This document shows positions 1 through 8,258 of a stretch of DNA of 64,000 nucleotides, one piece after another (the stretch's first letter is position 1; each line of letters begins with the position of its first letter). The notes under the pieces were generated by a model, which saw only the letters and a program-made list of their open reading frames with translations, made no database searches and was not told the origin of the DNA. Source of the stretch: an uncultured Selenomonadales bacterium (GTDB lineage Bacteria > Bacillota > Negativicutes > Acidaminococcales > Acidaminococcaceae). The translations under genes and the position numbers were made by a program. The DNA is taken from positions 54,030 to 118,029 of the forward strand of contig OMWZ01000004.1 in the NCBI GenBank assembly GCA_900314855.1, read 5' to 3'.

Positions 1-1
1 C

Positions 2-916
2 GTCCTGCGGCGGCTGCTGGAGGAGGCCGATGTGTTCCTCGAAGGCTTTCGGCCGGGGTACCTGGAGAGTCTGGGTCTGGGGTGGGAGACCGTGCGCGCA
101 TGGAATCCGCGCCTTATTTACTGCTCCATTACGGGCTTCGGCCAGACGGGCAAGTACTGCCACAAACCGGCCCATGATTTGAACATCGTCGGCCTGGCGG
201 GGCTGGATTTTCTCACGGACGGGGGGCAGCCGGCTGTGAGCGAAGTGCAGGTATCGGCCATCGGGGCGGGGCTGAACGCCGTGACGGCCATTTCCCTGGC
301 CTTGCTGGCGCGGGAGCGGACCGGGCAGGGTCAGCGCCTGGACATCAGCTTGTACAACACGGCCCTGAGCATGCAGATCGTGTCGGCCGCGTCGGTCCTG
401 GGCTGCCGGGTCACCGGCGATGTGCCGTTCGGCCGCCGGGCCCATTATTACGACGTGTACCGCGCGAAGGACGGCCGCTACGTGAGCCTTGGCACTATCG
501 AGCCGAAGTTTTGGGGCCGCTTCTGCGATGCCGCAGGGCTGCCGGAGCTGAAGGACCGGCAGTACGATTTCGCGCGGGAACAGGAAATTACGGCGAAACT
601 GAAGGCGGTGATCGCCACCAGGACCCGCGACGAATGGGTGGCCCTTACTGGCGGCGGGGATGGCTGTGTCACGCCGGTATGCAGCCTGGACGAGGCCCTC
701 GATTCGGACCTGACGGCCCAGTCGGGGATGCTCGAGACACGCCGCGAGGACCTGGGCGAGGTCACGTACATGAAACCCGCCATCCGCCTGTCCGGCACGC
801 CGGGGCAGATCCGTTTCCGGGCGCCGGCGGTCGGGGAGCATACGGAGGACATCCTGCGGGATTTGGGATATACGGAAGCGGATTTGGCCATGTTCCGGGA
901 GAAAGGTGCGATCTGA
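2..916 (+). CDS. CaiB/BaiF (family III) CoA-transferase, 5' end missing
   Basis: This is a family III CoA-transferase, the group that moves CoA between an acyl-CoA and a free carboxylic acid (substrate unknown here). The reading frame is open from base 2, so the gene begins before the window. The first visible residues (EEADVFLEGFRPG) match the conserved ADVF-E-FRPG region that lies roughly 90-110 residues into full-length family members. The following IYCSITGFGQTG segment and the paired AHDLN/GLAG region are also typical. The catalytic Asp would lie within the visible part of the family fold but I cannot place it with certainty. Its stop codon overlaps the start codon of the next gene (TGATG), which suggests translational coupling, although the neighbour is a protease with no obvious link. 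The family call is firm; the substrate is not. Confidence 0.88.
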   Translation, partial: VLRRLLEEADVFLEGFRPGYLESLGLGWETVRAWNPRLIYCSITGFGQTGKYCHKPAHDLNIVGLAGLDFLTDGGQPAVSEVQVSAIGAGLNAVTAISLALLARERTGQGQRLDISLYNTALSMQIVSAASVLGCRVTGDVPFGRRAHYYDVYRAKDGRYVSLGTIEPKFWGRFCDAAGLPELKDRQYDFAREQEITAKLKAVIATRTRDEWVALTGGGDGCVTPVCSLDEALDSDLTAQSGMLETRREDLGEVTYMKPAIRLSGTPGQIRFRAPAVGEHTEDILRDLGYTEADLAMFREKGAI

Positions 917-2220
917 TGGCATACGGAGAGGAAAGGGGCCGTGCCGGCGGCCGGAAGGGTCCGGCGGCCTGGAAGCTGCCCTGCACGATGGGCCTGGGGC
1001 TGGCAGCCCGTCTGGGGGCCCGCCTGCGGCAGGGCTGTCTGGCCGCCTTGTGCGCCGGGTCCCTTTTGTGGGGGCCGGCCGGCGCGGCGGGAACCGGCAT
1101 GGCGGCGGGTGTCGTGACGGGTGTCGTGACAGCCGGTGTCGTCCTGGCACCGCGGCAGGCCGAAGCGGCTCTTGTCAGCGCGAAGCAGGAACAGGAAATG
1201 GGACAGGCGGCGGCGCGCCAGTTGGAACAGCAATACGGCGTCTGGCAGGATCCGGCGCAGCAGGCCCGGCTGGAACGCATCGGCCGGAGTCTTGTCGCCC
1301 AAAGCGAGCGGAAGGACCAGCCTTTCCAATTTAAGATCCTCAACTCGCCCGACGTGAATGCCCTGGCCTGTCCGGGCGGGTATATCTACGTGTTTCGCGG
1401 CCTCCTGGACTACATGCCCGACGACGCGGAGCTCGCCGGCGTCCTGGGCCACGAAATCGGGCACGTCGTGAAGCGCCATACGGTGCGCCAGATGGAAAAG
1501 AACATGTGGACCCAGCTGGCGGCGGTCCTGGCCGGGGTCGCCACGGGCAGCGGCGACGTCATGATGGCCGGCATGGTCGTGACGGACGCCCTCGCCGCCG
1601 GCTACAGCCGGGCCGACGAAAGCCAGGCCGACCGGTGCGGTTTCGACTATGCCCTCAAGGCCGGTTACAGCCCCTACGGCATCCTGATTACGATGCACAA
1701 GCTGCAGCAGCTCGCCGCCGAATACGGCAATCCCGGCTGGGGCCTTTTTGACAGCCACCCCGACCCGGAGGAGCGCATCCGCGGCATGAACAAGCTGCTG
1801 GCGAAACTGTCCGTGACGCCCCAACCGGTCCCGCGCGACGACGGCACGGCTGATGTTGTGGAAACGGCAGGCGGCAAACGGTGGCGCTTTACCTTCCGCG
1901 AAAGCGCCGGCAACAACACGCCGGCGTACCGGGCGGACCTGCTGGCTGGCGCCTTGTACCAGGTCAAACGACGAGGCCCCGTGGATCCGGCAAGGTTCAT
2001 CGTCCAGGACCAGGGAGACCAGGCGGTCCTCTATTACGAGGACCTGGCGCTCCTGACGGTGTCCCGGCAGGACGCGGGGACCCGGACGCCGGCTGTCTAT
2101 GCCCGCGATGTGGCCGCTTCTCTGCGCGATTGGGCGACCCTGGTCAATGGCACGGGACAGGAAAAGTCAGGGAACGGCAGGACGCAGGCTTCTGCAAACA
2201 AGGAGGATAGGCCCTCTTGA
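916..2220 (+). CDS. M48-family zinc metalloprotease, exported (BepA/YfgC-like)
   Basis: Predicted periplasmic or membrane-attached M48 metallopeptidase of 434 aa. The zinc-binding motif HEIGH is at residues 179-183, and the downstream SRADESQADRCG segment supplies the third ligand Glu expected in M48. A hydrophobic, Ala/Gly-rich segment follows a long basic N-terminus (about residues 25-85) and is probably a signal or anchor. A later in-frame ATG at 988 is an alternative start that would give a shorter n-region. The ATG at 916 was chosen because it overlaps the stop of the preceding gene. The C-terminal roughly 130 residues after the peptidase domain match nothing I recognise. Family members of this kind take part in outer-membrane protein quality control, which would fit a diderm cell; that role is inferred. 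A second M48 protein lies at 6969-8132. Confidence 0.85.
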   Translation: MAYGEERGRAGGRKGPAAWKLPCTMGLGLAARLGARLRQGCLAALCAGSLLWGPAGAAGTGMAAGVVTGVVTAGVVLAPRQAEAALVSAKQEQEMGQAAARQLEQQYGVWQDPAQQARLERIGRSLVAQSERKDQPFQFKILNSPDVNALACPGGYIYVFRGLLDYMPDDAELAGVLGHEIGHVVKRHTVRQMEKNMWTQLAAVLAGVATGSGDVMMAGMVVTDALAAGYSRADESQADRCGFDYALKAGYSPYGILITMHKLQQLAAEYGNPGWGLFDSHPDPEERIRGMNKLLAKLSVTPQPVPRDDGTADVVETAGGKRWRFTFRESAGNNTPAYRADLLAGALYQVKRRGPVDPARFIVQDQGDQAVLYYEDLALLTVSRQDAGTRTPAVYARDVAASLRDWATLVNGTGQEKSGNGRTQASANKEDRPS

Positions 2221-2280
2221 CCCGCTCCCCATGGCTAAAATGGGAAGCCTTACGCCCGTATCTGGTAATTTTGAGAGAAC

Positions 2281-2309
2281 TTGATAGGACCTCCAAAATT
2301 TGCTACACT
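2281..2309 (+). promoter_or_regulatory. Predicted promoter of the 2346 gene
   Basis: TTGATA (2281-2286), a 17-bp spacer and TACACT (2304-2309), with a TG dinucleotide just upstream of the -10 element. It lies 37 bp before the ATG of the next gene. Confidence 0.65.
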
Positions 2310-2345
2310 AAGCGAGGGATTATTTTGATAAAATAGGGGGTTACT

Positions 2346-3023
2346 ATGAAGAAAACATTGATTGTAAAATGCCTGGGGATTCTTTTGGCTGCCAATCTCT
2401 TTACTGCCAGTGCAGAAGCTGCGCAAATCAATACGATTGTTGATACAGGCTCCGGAATGTTTGCGGAACCGGGAAAAGTCTACGCTAAAATTGACAGCAC
2501 TCTAAAAAGTTGGTTTTTCCCTTCGGAGGAAGACCAGAAAAAGATGACTTTTTCCCAGAAACAGGCATTGAAAAATGGGGAAAAACACGTGCTGGTCCCG
2601 ATTGAAGATTCGGATGCCATCGTCCAAATTTATCGGGAAGAAAAGGGCGCTGCCGTCAATTCCGACGAGATGGTTACGGGCACGCAGGCCAGGGATCTTG
2701 CCATCACGAAGGATGATTTGGGAAAATTAAGCAAAGAATTAGGCGCTGACTATATCATGTATTTCCGGGTTACGAATACGGTGCCGACGGTTTCCGTCGG
2801 TTTCTTGAGTGCCGGACAGAAAACGAACGTCACGACGGACTTCAGGGTCTGGGATGCAAAAAAAGGAAACTATGTATTCGTGAAAAGATATGTGACCACC
2901 GGGGCGTCCAATTCCTTCTATTTGGGAATGGGATCGGCAAGCAATGCGGTAAAAGATGGACTGCAAAAAGCGTTAAAGCAAATCGATAAAGATAAAGACA
3001 AGATTATTGCCGTCGTGAAATAA
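2346..3023 (+). CDS. Secreted protein of unknown function
   Basis: I do not recognise this 225-aa protein. It has a clear signal peptide: MKK, a hydrophobic stretch, then an ASAEAAQ cleavage region near residue 26. The mature part is Lys/Asp-rich and soluble-looking, with a central segment (KELGADYIMYFRVTN) and a following beta-rich part that resemble small secreted proteins built around a strand-turn-strand core. No catalytic motif or cysteine pair is visible. The gene has its own promoter, a GGGGG-type ribosome-binding site (AATAGGGGGTTACTATG) and its own terminator, so it is a single-gene unit. Its codons are less GC-rich than those of its neighbours. It could be an envelope stress or adhesion accessory protein, but no function should be assigned. 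Confidence 0.8.
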   Translation: MKKTLIVKCLGILLAANLFTASAEAAQINTIVDTGSGMFAEPGKVYAKIDSTLKSWFFPSEEDQKKMTFSQKQALKNGEKHVLVPIEDSDAIVQIYREEKGAAVNSDEMVTGTQARDLAITKDDLGKLSKELGADYIMYFRVTNTVPTVSVGFLSAGQKTNVTTDFRVWDAKKGNYVFVKRYVTTGASNSFYLGMGSASNAVKDGLQKALKQIDKDKDKIIAVVK

Positions 3024-3040
3024 AAAATGGCCTCATCCAA

Positions 3041-3077
3041 AAACCCATCCGATTCGTTGGAGTCGGATGGGTTTTTT
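3041..3077 (+). terminator. Intrinsic terminator of the 2346 gene
   Basis: A 12-bp perfect stem (3041-3052 with 3063-3074), a 10-nt loop and a T-run through 3077. It may also work on the opposite strand for the convergent sulfatase-fold gene ending at 3125, because the 5' flank is A-rich. Confidence 0.85.
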
Positions 3078-3124
3078 ACGTGCAACGTATGGGTTGCGGA
3101 GAGGCCTGCCCTGTGTCTGGACAG

Positions 3125-5023
3125 TTATTCGATACGGCTGCCTTTCGTGGCGCGCCAGACGGCCACGGTGCGGGCTGCTTCGATAAACTGCCGGAAGGCG
3201 GCGTCCTGCAGGTCCTTTTGTTCCCCTATGCGGCCGTCCTCGAGGTAAAGACGGTGGTTGAAGGCCCGGCGGGACCGCGTGAGGGGCGGCAGCAGGGACT
3301 CGTACGTACCGCCTGGCGGCAGCAGCAGTTCCGCCAGGGTCGGCGCGATTTGGAGATGACTGCCTGCCGTGCCGGCGGCGAAAAGATCCTTGCCGATGCC
3401 GTCGCCGTAGAAGAAACAGGGAATGCCGCTCTTGGCCCACAGGGAAACATCCCGGCTGAAATCGAACCGTTCCGCGTGGTCGCCCGTGACGACGAACAGC
3501 GTCGACGGGTCCTGGGACTGCGCCGCCCGGATGAATTTTCCCATGACATCGTCGGCGTACCAGATATGGCCCAGCTGGTCCAGGGTCTTTTTGTCCGTCG
3601 GGATGGACGGCGCCAGCCTTTGCGCTACCTTGTCCCGCGGAAAGCCCTGTCCGTCCACGTCAAAGGCAAAGGGCGGGTGGTTGCTCGTCGTCAGGATAAA
3701 GTAGAACGTGTCTTCCGTGTCCTTCTTCATGGACGCCAGGACCGCTTTCAGGAAAGGACCGTCGGCCACGCCCCAGGAGGAGCTTTCGCCGAGGCCGGGA
3801 AACTCGTCGGCGCAGTGGAATTCATCAAAGCCCTCGCGCCGGGTAAACGTACCGATGTCCTGCCAGCTTCGCAGGCCGCCGTACCAGAATTGGGTCCGGT
3901 AGCCCAGACGCTTCAGGACGGCCCCGATGCCGAAGCCGGACACGCCGTCCTTCTGCCCCATGGTATAGTTCACGTAAAGGCCGATGTCGGGCAGCCCGGT
4001 CAGGAATCCGTTCAGGGAGGTCATGGTCCCGTTGCCGTTGGCAAGAAAGTGGTAGATCGGGGCGCCGTCCCGTTCCAGGAATTCCCCCGTCCGGGCGAGA
4101 CCCATGGCCCGGTACTCCGGCAGGAGGGGCCAGAGGGCATAGTTTTCGCCGAGAAGCACGACGACATGGCGGGGACGGCGCAGCGCGGGACCGTCCTGCT
4201 TGACGCGCGTGAAGGCTTCGTCGAGGGTTTTCGCGTCCTGTTTCCCGCCCAGGACGGCGATGGCGCGCCGCAGCTCGGACACGGGAATGGGGCGGAGGGC
4301 CCGCTGCGACGCCCGTTTGTGCGTGACATAGACACGGTATAAGGCCTGCCCGTCATCGAGGACCGCCTCGTTCAGCAGTTTCGAGGGAGTGCGGGAGGCG
4401 CTTTCCCAGTGGACGCCGTCGTCGGACCGGAAAGCCCCGCCGAACCGGCAGAAGATGGCAAAGACTGGCAGCAGGCAAAGGACGGCCGCCGTCCAGGCGC
4501 GCAGGTGCCGCCGCGGCGCCCGGCACGGCAGGGACTGGAGTTTTTTCCACAGGAAAACCAGGGCCGCCGCCAGGAGGATGACGCCGGCCAGCCGGGGAAA
4601 CAAATCGTATTCCCGGACCGCCGTGTCCAAAATGGCCGCCGCGTCGTCCTTCAGGCCATTCACGAGCATCATGCTGAAGGTCTCGTGGAAAATGCCGTAA
4701 TAGGGAATGCGGACCATGAACAGGAAGGTCAGGACCGACAGAATCAGGCCGTTGACGGCAAGACGGACCTTCGCGGCAGGCCAGGAAGGCCGGAACGTGC
4801 CGGTAAGGGTCGCCAGCAGGAAGGAAAGGCTCGCCAGGAGGGCCGTCGTCTTCAGGCTGATCCGCAGCCCCAGGAACAGGGCGTACCAGACCTCCCCCGT
4901 CGGGACAACGCCGAGCTGTCCCCGGAAGAGGAACAGGAACACGACGCGAAAGACCATCAAAACAAGTTCCAGGAAGACGAAAAACCGTACATCCTGTTGC
5001 AGCAGACAAAGAAAACGTTTCAT
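3125..5023 (-). CDS. Membrane-anchored sulfatase/LTA-synthase-like alkaline phosphatase superfamily protein
   Basis: Predicted integral membrane transferase of 632 aa with several hydrophobic segments in the first 200 residues and an extracytoplasmic sulfatase-fold domain after them. Visible superfamily marks are VVVLLGENYALWP at the domain start, GNGTMTSLNGF (the Thr or Ser here is the likely nucleophile) and VVTGDHAERF (metal-binding Asp-His). In LtaS-like enzymes the domain transfers phosphoglycerol groups; in diderms, relatives modify membrane glycans such as osmoregulated glucans or LPS. Which group is moved cannot be told. The open frame continues far upstream on this strand, but the ATG at 5021-5023 is preceded by an AAAGGAT ribosome-binding site and starts at the first transmembrane region. 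The upstream extension is a shadow of other genes. Confidence 0.82.
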   Translation of the reverse strand: MKRFLCLLQQDVRFFVFLELVLMVFRVVFLFLFRGQLGVVPTGEVWYALFLGLRISLKTTALLASLSFLLATLTGTFRPSWPAAKVRLAVNGLILSVLTFLFMVRIPYYGIFHETFSMMLVNGLKDDAAAILDTAVREYDLFPRLAGVILLAAALVFLWKKLQSLPCRAPRRHLRAWTAAVLCLLPVFAIFCRFGGAFRSDDGVHWESASRTPSKLLNEAVLDDGQALYRVYVTHKRASQRALRPIPVSELRRAIAVLGGKQDAKTLDEAFTRVKQDGPALRRPRHVVVLLGENYALWPLLPEYRAMGLARTGEFLERDGAPIYHFLANGNGTMTSLNGFLTGLPDIGLYVNYTMGQKDGVSGFGIGAVLKRLGYRTQFWYGGLRSWQDIGTFTRREGFDEFHCADEFPGLGESSSWGVADGPFLKAVLASMKKDTEDTFYFILTTSNHPPFAFDVDGQGFPRDKVAQRLAPSIPTDKKTLDQLGHIWYADDVMGKFIRAAQSQDPSTLFVVTGDHAERFDFSRDVSLWAKSGIPCFFYGDGIGKDLFAAGTAGSHLQIAPTLAELLLPPGGTYESLLPPLTRSRRAFNHRLYLEDGRIGEQKDLQDAAFRQFIEAARTVAVWRATKGSRIE

Positions 5024-5248
5024 AGAAGGCAGGGATCCTTTGCGAGAAATGATAGGAATGCCGTGTGAGGACGGATGTCCTATCCCAAAGTATAGCACAG
5101 CTCCTGCCCGAATGGTACCGGAATCCATGGTCATCCCGCGCGTTTCGTGGTATAGTACCAGACAGGAAGAAAAGAGGGGGCAGCCTGCCCTGGAAAGCGA
5201 GGTGAAGCGGGAACTTCCCTGGAAACGGGGAACAGATCCCGCCTGGGG

Positions 5249-5986
5249 ATGAAAGGGAACGATCAGGAAACGGCGCCGGCCGCCGCGGCCGCGCGTCGCC
5301 ATGACGAAGGACGGGAATGGCTCGACGAGGTGGATGTCCGGGGCGAGCCGACGGGGCGTCGTGTGTCCCGCCGTCAGGCCCACCGCGAAGGCATCCGGCA
5401 CCGCACGTCCCATGTGTGGATTTTCCGCACCTGCCAGGGCCGCGACGAGATCCTGCTGCAAAAGCGGAGCCCCGGCAAAGATTCCTTCCCGAACTGCTAT
5501 GACATCTCCAGCGCCGGGCATATCCCGGCAGGATGGGGATTCCGCGCGTCGGCCCGCAGGGAACTGGAGGAGGAACTGGGCGTGACCGTGTCCGACGGGG
5601 ACCTGCGCTGGTGCGCCCGCCAGTCCTTTCAATACGACGGGACCTTTTATGGCGAGCCGTTCCACGACAAACAGGTCACGGCCATCTATTACCTGGTGGA
5701 CGACCGTCCGGCGGAAGCGTTCCGTATCCAGCGGTCCGAGCTGAGCGAAGTGCGCTGGTTCGGGCTGGACGAGTGCCTGCGCCTGGTCCACGCCAACCCG
5801 ACGCAGCAGGCCGACGGCGCCGCGGCCAAGCCCGGACGCCGGACAGGCAGCGGCAGCGGGGCCGCCGGCAGGGAGCCCGCCTTCCTCCACTGCATCATCC
5901 CGGAGGAGCTGGACCTGGTGGCCGCCGCCTACCGGCGGGAACGCGGCGGAACAGACGCGGCAGCGGGCGGGCCGAAGGCTCCGTAA
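5249..5986 (+). CDS. NUDIX hydrolase (YfcD/IPP-isomerase-like)
   Basis: A NUDIX-fold hydrolase of 245 aa. The Nudix box starts at SSAGHIPAGWGF and ends with RRELEEELGV, so the metal-binding RE-x-x-EE core is intact. The first conserved Glu of the box (GX5E) is replaced by Trp. The sequence around WLDEVD, the Arg-rich HREGIRHRTSHVWIF and the QKRSPGKDSFPNCYD segment follow the pattern of the isopentenyl-diphosphate-isomerase-like NUDIX subgroup that includes YfcD. Substrate is unknown. There is a Gly/Arg/Ala-rich low-complexity insert around residues 190-210 before the C-terminus. The ribosome-binding site for the ATG at 5249 is weak, so the start is the least certain part of this call. Confidence 0.8.
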   Translation: MKGNDQETAPAAAAARRHDEGREWLDEVDVRGEPTGRRVSRRQAHREGIRHRTSHVWIFRTCQGRDEILLQKRSPGKDSFPNCYDISSAGHIPAGWGFRASARRELEEELGVTVSDGDLRWCARQSFQYDGTFYGEPFHDKQVTAIYYLVDDRPAEAFRIQRSELSEVRWFGLDECLRLVHANPTQQADGAAAKPGRRTGSGSGAAGREPAFLHCIIPEELDLVAAAYRRERGGTDAAAGGPKAP

Positions 5987-6138
5987 GCGCCCGTAAATTT
6001 TTCCGCTTCCGTGGCGGACCCGGGATTTTGTCCCTGTCCTGTGGTATGATAAGAGGGAGCCCGGCAAGTCGGGCGGCACGCGGCAGAATGAGGCGGCGTG
6101 TCCGAAAGGGAGTTTTCAGGATGAAAAGGAGAAATACC

Positions 6139-6906
6139 ATGACCTACGCCTTGTGGAACTTGTGCAAAGACCTGCGCTCCGACGCCTACGAATGGGTCGA
6201 ACTGTCCCATTCCCTCAATAATGACAGTCCCTTCTGGAGCGGTATTCCTGCCGGTTCCGTCGAACTGTCCAAGACCTGCTTCGACTGGGGCAATCCCATG
6301 CTCGAATGCCTCATCCAGACCTTCCGATTCCCCGGCCAGTTCGGCACGCACATCGACTTTCCGGGCCACTTTGTGAAGGACGCGCCCTTGTCGGAATCCT
6401 TCGGCACGGACCATATGATGTTCCCGCTTTGCGTGGTCGACATCTCCGGGAAAGTGAAGGACGACGCGGACTACGCCGTCACGGTCGACGACCTGAAAGC
6501 CTACGAAGCCGAATACGGCGAAATTCCTGACGGCGCCTTCGTCGCCCTGCGTACGGACTGGTACAAGCGCTGGCCGTCCATGGAGCAGATGTCCCATGTC
6601 GGCGCGGACGGCAAGGAACATTGCCCCGGCTGGTCCCTGGAAGCCCTGCGGTATATCTACGAAGTCCGCCACGCCGCGGCCAACGGCCACGAAACCCTTG
6701 ATACGGACGCGTCCCACATCGCCGTGGCAGCGGACGACCTGGTTTGTGAGCGGTACGTGCTGGCCCAGCATAAGGTGCAGATCGAAGTCCTGGCCAACCT
6801 GGACAAGGTGGCGCCGGCCGGGGCCCTGCTGCTGGCCGCCTGGCCCCGCATCGAAGGGGCGACGGGTCTGCCGGCCCGTGTGTACGCCATCTCCCCGAAA
6901 GCGTGA
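6139..6906 (+). CDS. Cyclase-family metal-dependent hydrolase (kynurenine formamidase-like)
   Basis: A cytoplasmic hydrolase of 255 aa from the cyclase family (PF04199), which includes KynB-type arylformamidases and isatin hydrolases. The diagnostic metal-binding motif is GTHIDFPGH at residues 69-77, preceded by the ELSHSLNNDSPFW start typical of the family. The C-terminal VLANLDKVAPAGA and AWPRIEGATGLPARV regions also fit. Two ATGs are in frame; 6139 was preferred over 6121 because AAAGGAG (about 6125-6131) sits 7 nt upstream of it. No tryptophan-degradation genes lie nearby, so a kynurenine role is not supported. It appears to be transcribed on its own or with the preceding NUDIX gene. Confidence 0.85.
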   Translation: MTYALWNLCKDLRSDAYEWVELSHSLNNDSPFWSGIPAGSVELSKTCFDWGNPMLECLIQTFRFPGQFGTHIDFPGHFVKDAPLSESFGTDHMMFPLCVVDISGKVKDDADYAVTVDDLKAYEAEYGEIPDGAFVALRTDWYKRWPSMEQMSHVGADGKEHCPGWSLEALRYIYEVRHAAANGHETLDTDASHIAVAADDLVCERYVLAQHKVQIEVLANLDKVAPAGALLLAAWPRIEGATGLPARVYAISPKA

Positions 6907-6968
6907 GAGACCGGGGAACGTTGTGGGGAATCGCTTTCGGGCGGTTTCCGGAAAGGGGGAGTTTTACC

Positions 6969-8132
6969 ATGAAGAAAGCCTGGGATTTTTCCGTGAAAAG
7001 TCTGGCGGTGGCCGCCGTCCTGGGGACGGCCCTGTCGTTCGGGGCCGCGCCGGTCCCCCAGGCCTCGGCCAGTATCGGGGGCGCCGTGCTGGGCGCCGTG
7101 CAGGGCGGGGTCGTCTATGCCCAGATCGACAAGGAACTCAAGTACTACAACAATACGGAAGAGGGGCGGCAGAAGCTGCTCGCCCAGTATAAAAAGAAGC
7201 TGGGCGTCAACGAGGACGCGTTCCTGAACGGGCAGCTCGAAGATATGATGGCCGAAATGACGCGGGGAATCCGCGCGGTCGACCCGTCCATCGACAAAAA
7301 GCCCTATGTGTATTTCATCAACAACGAAACCTCTTTCAACGCGTTTTGCAGCATGGGCCATGTGATGTCCGTGAACACGGGCCTTTATTCCATGACGACG
7401 GTCCCCGATGAAATCGCCGTGGTGCTCCTGCATGAAATGGGCCACGGCCAAAAAGACCATGTGGTCAAGAGCGTCCGCAAGAAGGCCGGCGTCGCCGTGG
7501 GCGCCATGATCCTGAGCGGGGCCGCCGGGAGCGGCGTTGCCGACGCGATCCTGGATATTGCCGTCAACCAGATCGACAACGTCCAGATTACCAAGCCCAA
7601 CGAATGGGAAGCCGATAACCTGGCCCTCACGTACCTTCTGCATACGGGGTACAATCCCGGCGCCACGGCCGCCATGTGGCAGCGCGTCCTGGAAAAGATG
7701 AAGAGCCGCCCGAAGGACTTCGTCGGGGAAATCTTCTCCCCGTCGGACCATCCGACGGAGGAACAGCGGCGGGACAATTACGCCCAACGCCTTACGGATT
7801 TGAGCGGCGGCAACGTGACCGTTGCCAAAGGGGTAGTCTATGTTAGCGGCAAAAAATTCGTCCAGCCTGCCGCCACGGGCGAAATGAGCGGTCCGGAACG
7901 GGCCTATTTCGTCATGGGGAACCTCGTGGCCGCCTTCCGGACGGGGCAGAATGCCCAAGACGCCTATGCCAACGGACACACGGTCCTGCTGGGGAACCAG
8001 CCCGTCATCGCCTGCACGGACGGGGATCCGGATCCGCAGGAACTGGCGTCCCTGCTCAACCGCATCAAGAGCAGCAAGCCTGTCGTCACACCGGCCCGGG
8101 AATTGAAATTGCAAAAGCAGGCCGGTAAATAA
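6969..8132 (+). CDS. M48-family zinc metalloprotease, exported
   Basis: Secreted or periplasmic M48 peptidase of 387 aa. The signal peptide is clear: basic start, hydrophobic stretch, cleavage near the PQASA region at about residue 35. The zinc motif HEMGH is at residues 155-159 and the third ligand lies in NEWEADNLAL, about 60 residues later. The protein carries a charged N-terminal domain before the peptidase domain and a C-terminal domain of about 130 residues that ends in a basic tail. It is only distantly similar to the M48 protein at 916-2220, so the two are unlikely to be a recent duplication. A GGGGGA ribosome-binding site lies 8 nt before the ATG. Confidence 0.85.
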   Translation: MKKAWDFSVKSLAVAAVLGTALSFGAAPVPQASASIGGAVLGAVQGGVVYAQIDKELKYYNNTEEGRQKLLAQYKKKLGVNEDAFLNGQLEDMMAEMTRGIRAVDPSIDKKPYVYFINNETSFNAFCSMGHVMSVNTGLYSMTTVPDEIAVVLLHEMGHGQKDHVVKSVRKKAGVAVGAMILSGAAGSGVADAILDIAVNQIDNVQITKPNEWEADNLALTYLLHTGYNPGATAAMWQRVLEKMKSRPKDFVGEIFSPSDHPTEEQRRDNYAQRLTDLSGGNVTVAKGVVYVSGKKFVQPAATGEMSGPERAYFVMGNLVAAFRTGQNAQDAYANGHTVLLGNQPVIACTDGDPDPQELASLLNRIKSSKPVVTPARELKLQKQAGK

Positions 8133-8258
8133 CTGTGGTATCAAGATACGCTGCGGGCGAACAGGAGGGGAAACCTGTCTGCCCGGGCGATATCGTTTTT
8201 TCGAGGGGGAAAAACGGCGCTGCGGGGACAGCGCTAGGGGAAAAGGAAGGGGAAAGGT

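Noticed and set aside
5024..6079. Upstream extension of the sulfatase-fold gene on the minus strand
   Set aside because: It lies opposite the NUDIX gene and has no ribosome-binding site; the chosen start precedes the first membrane segment.
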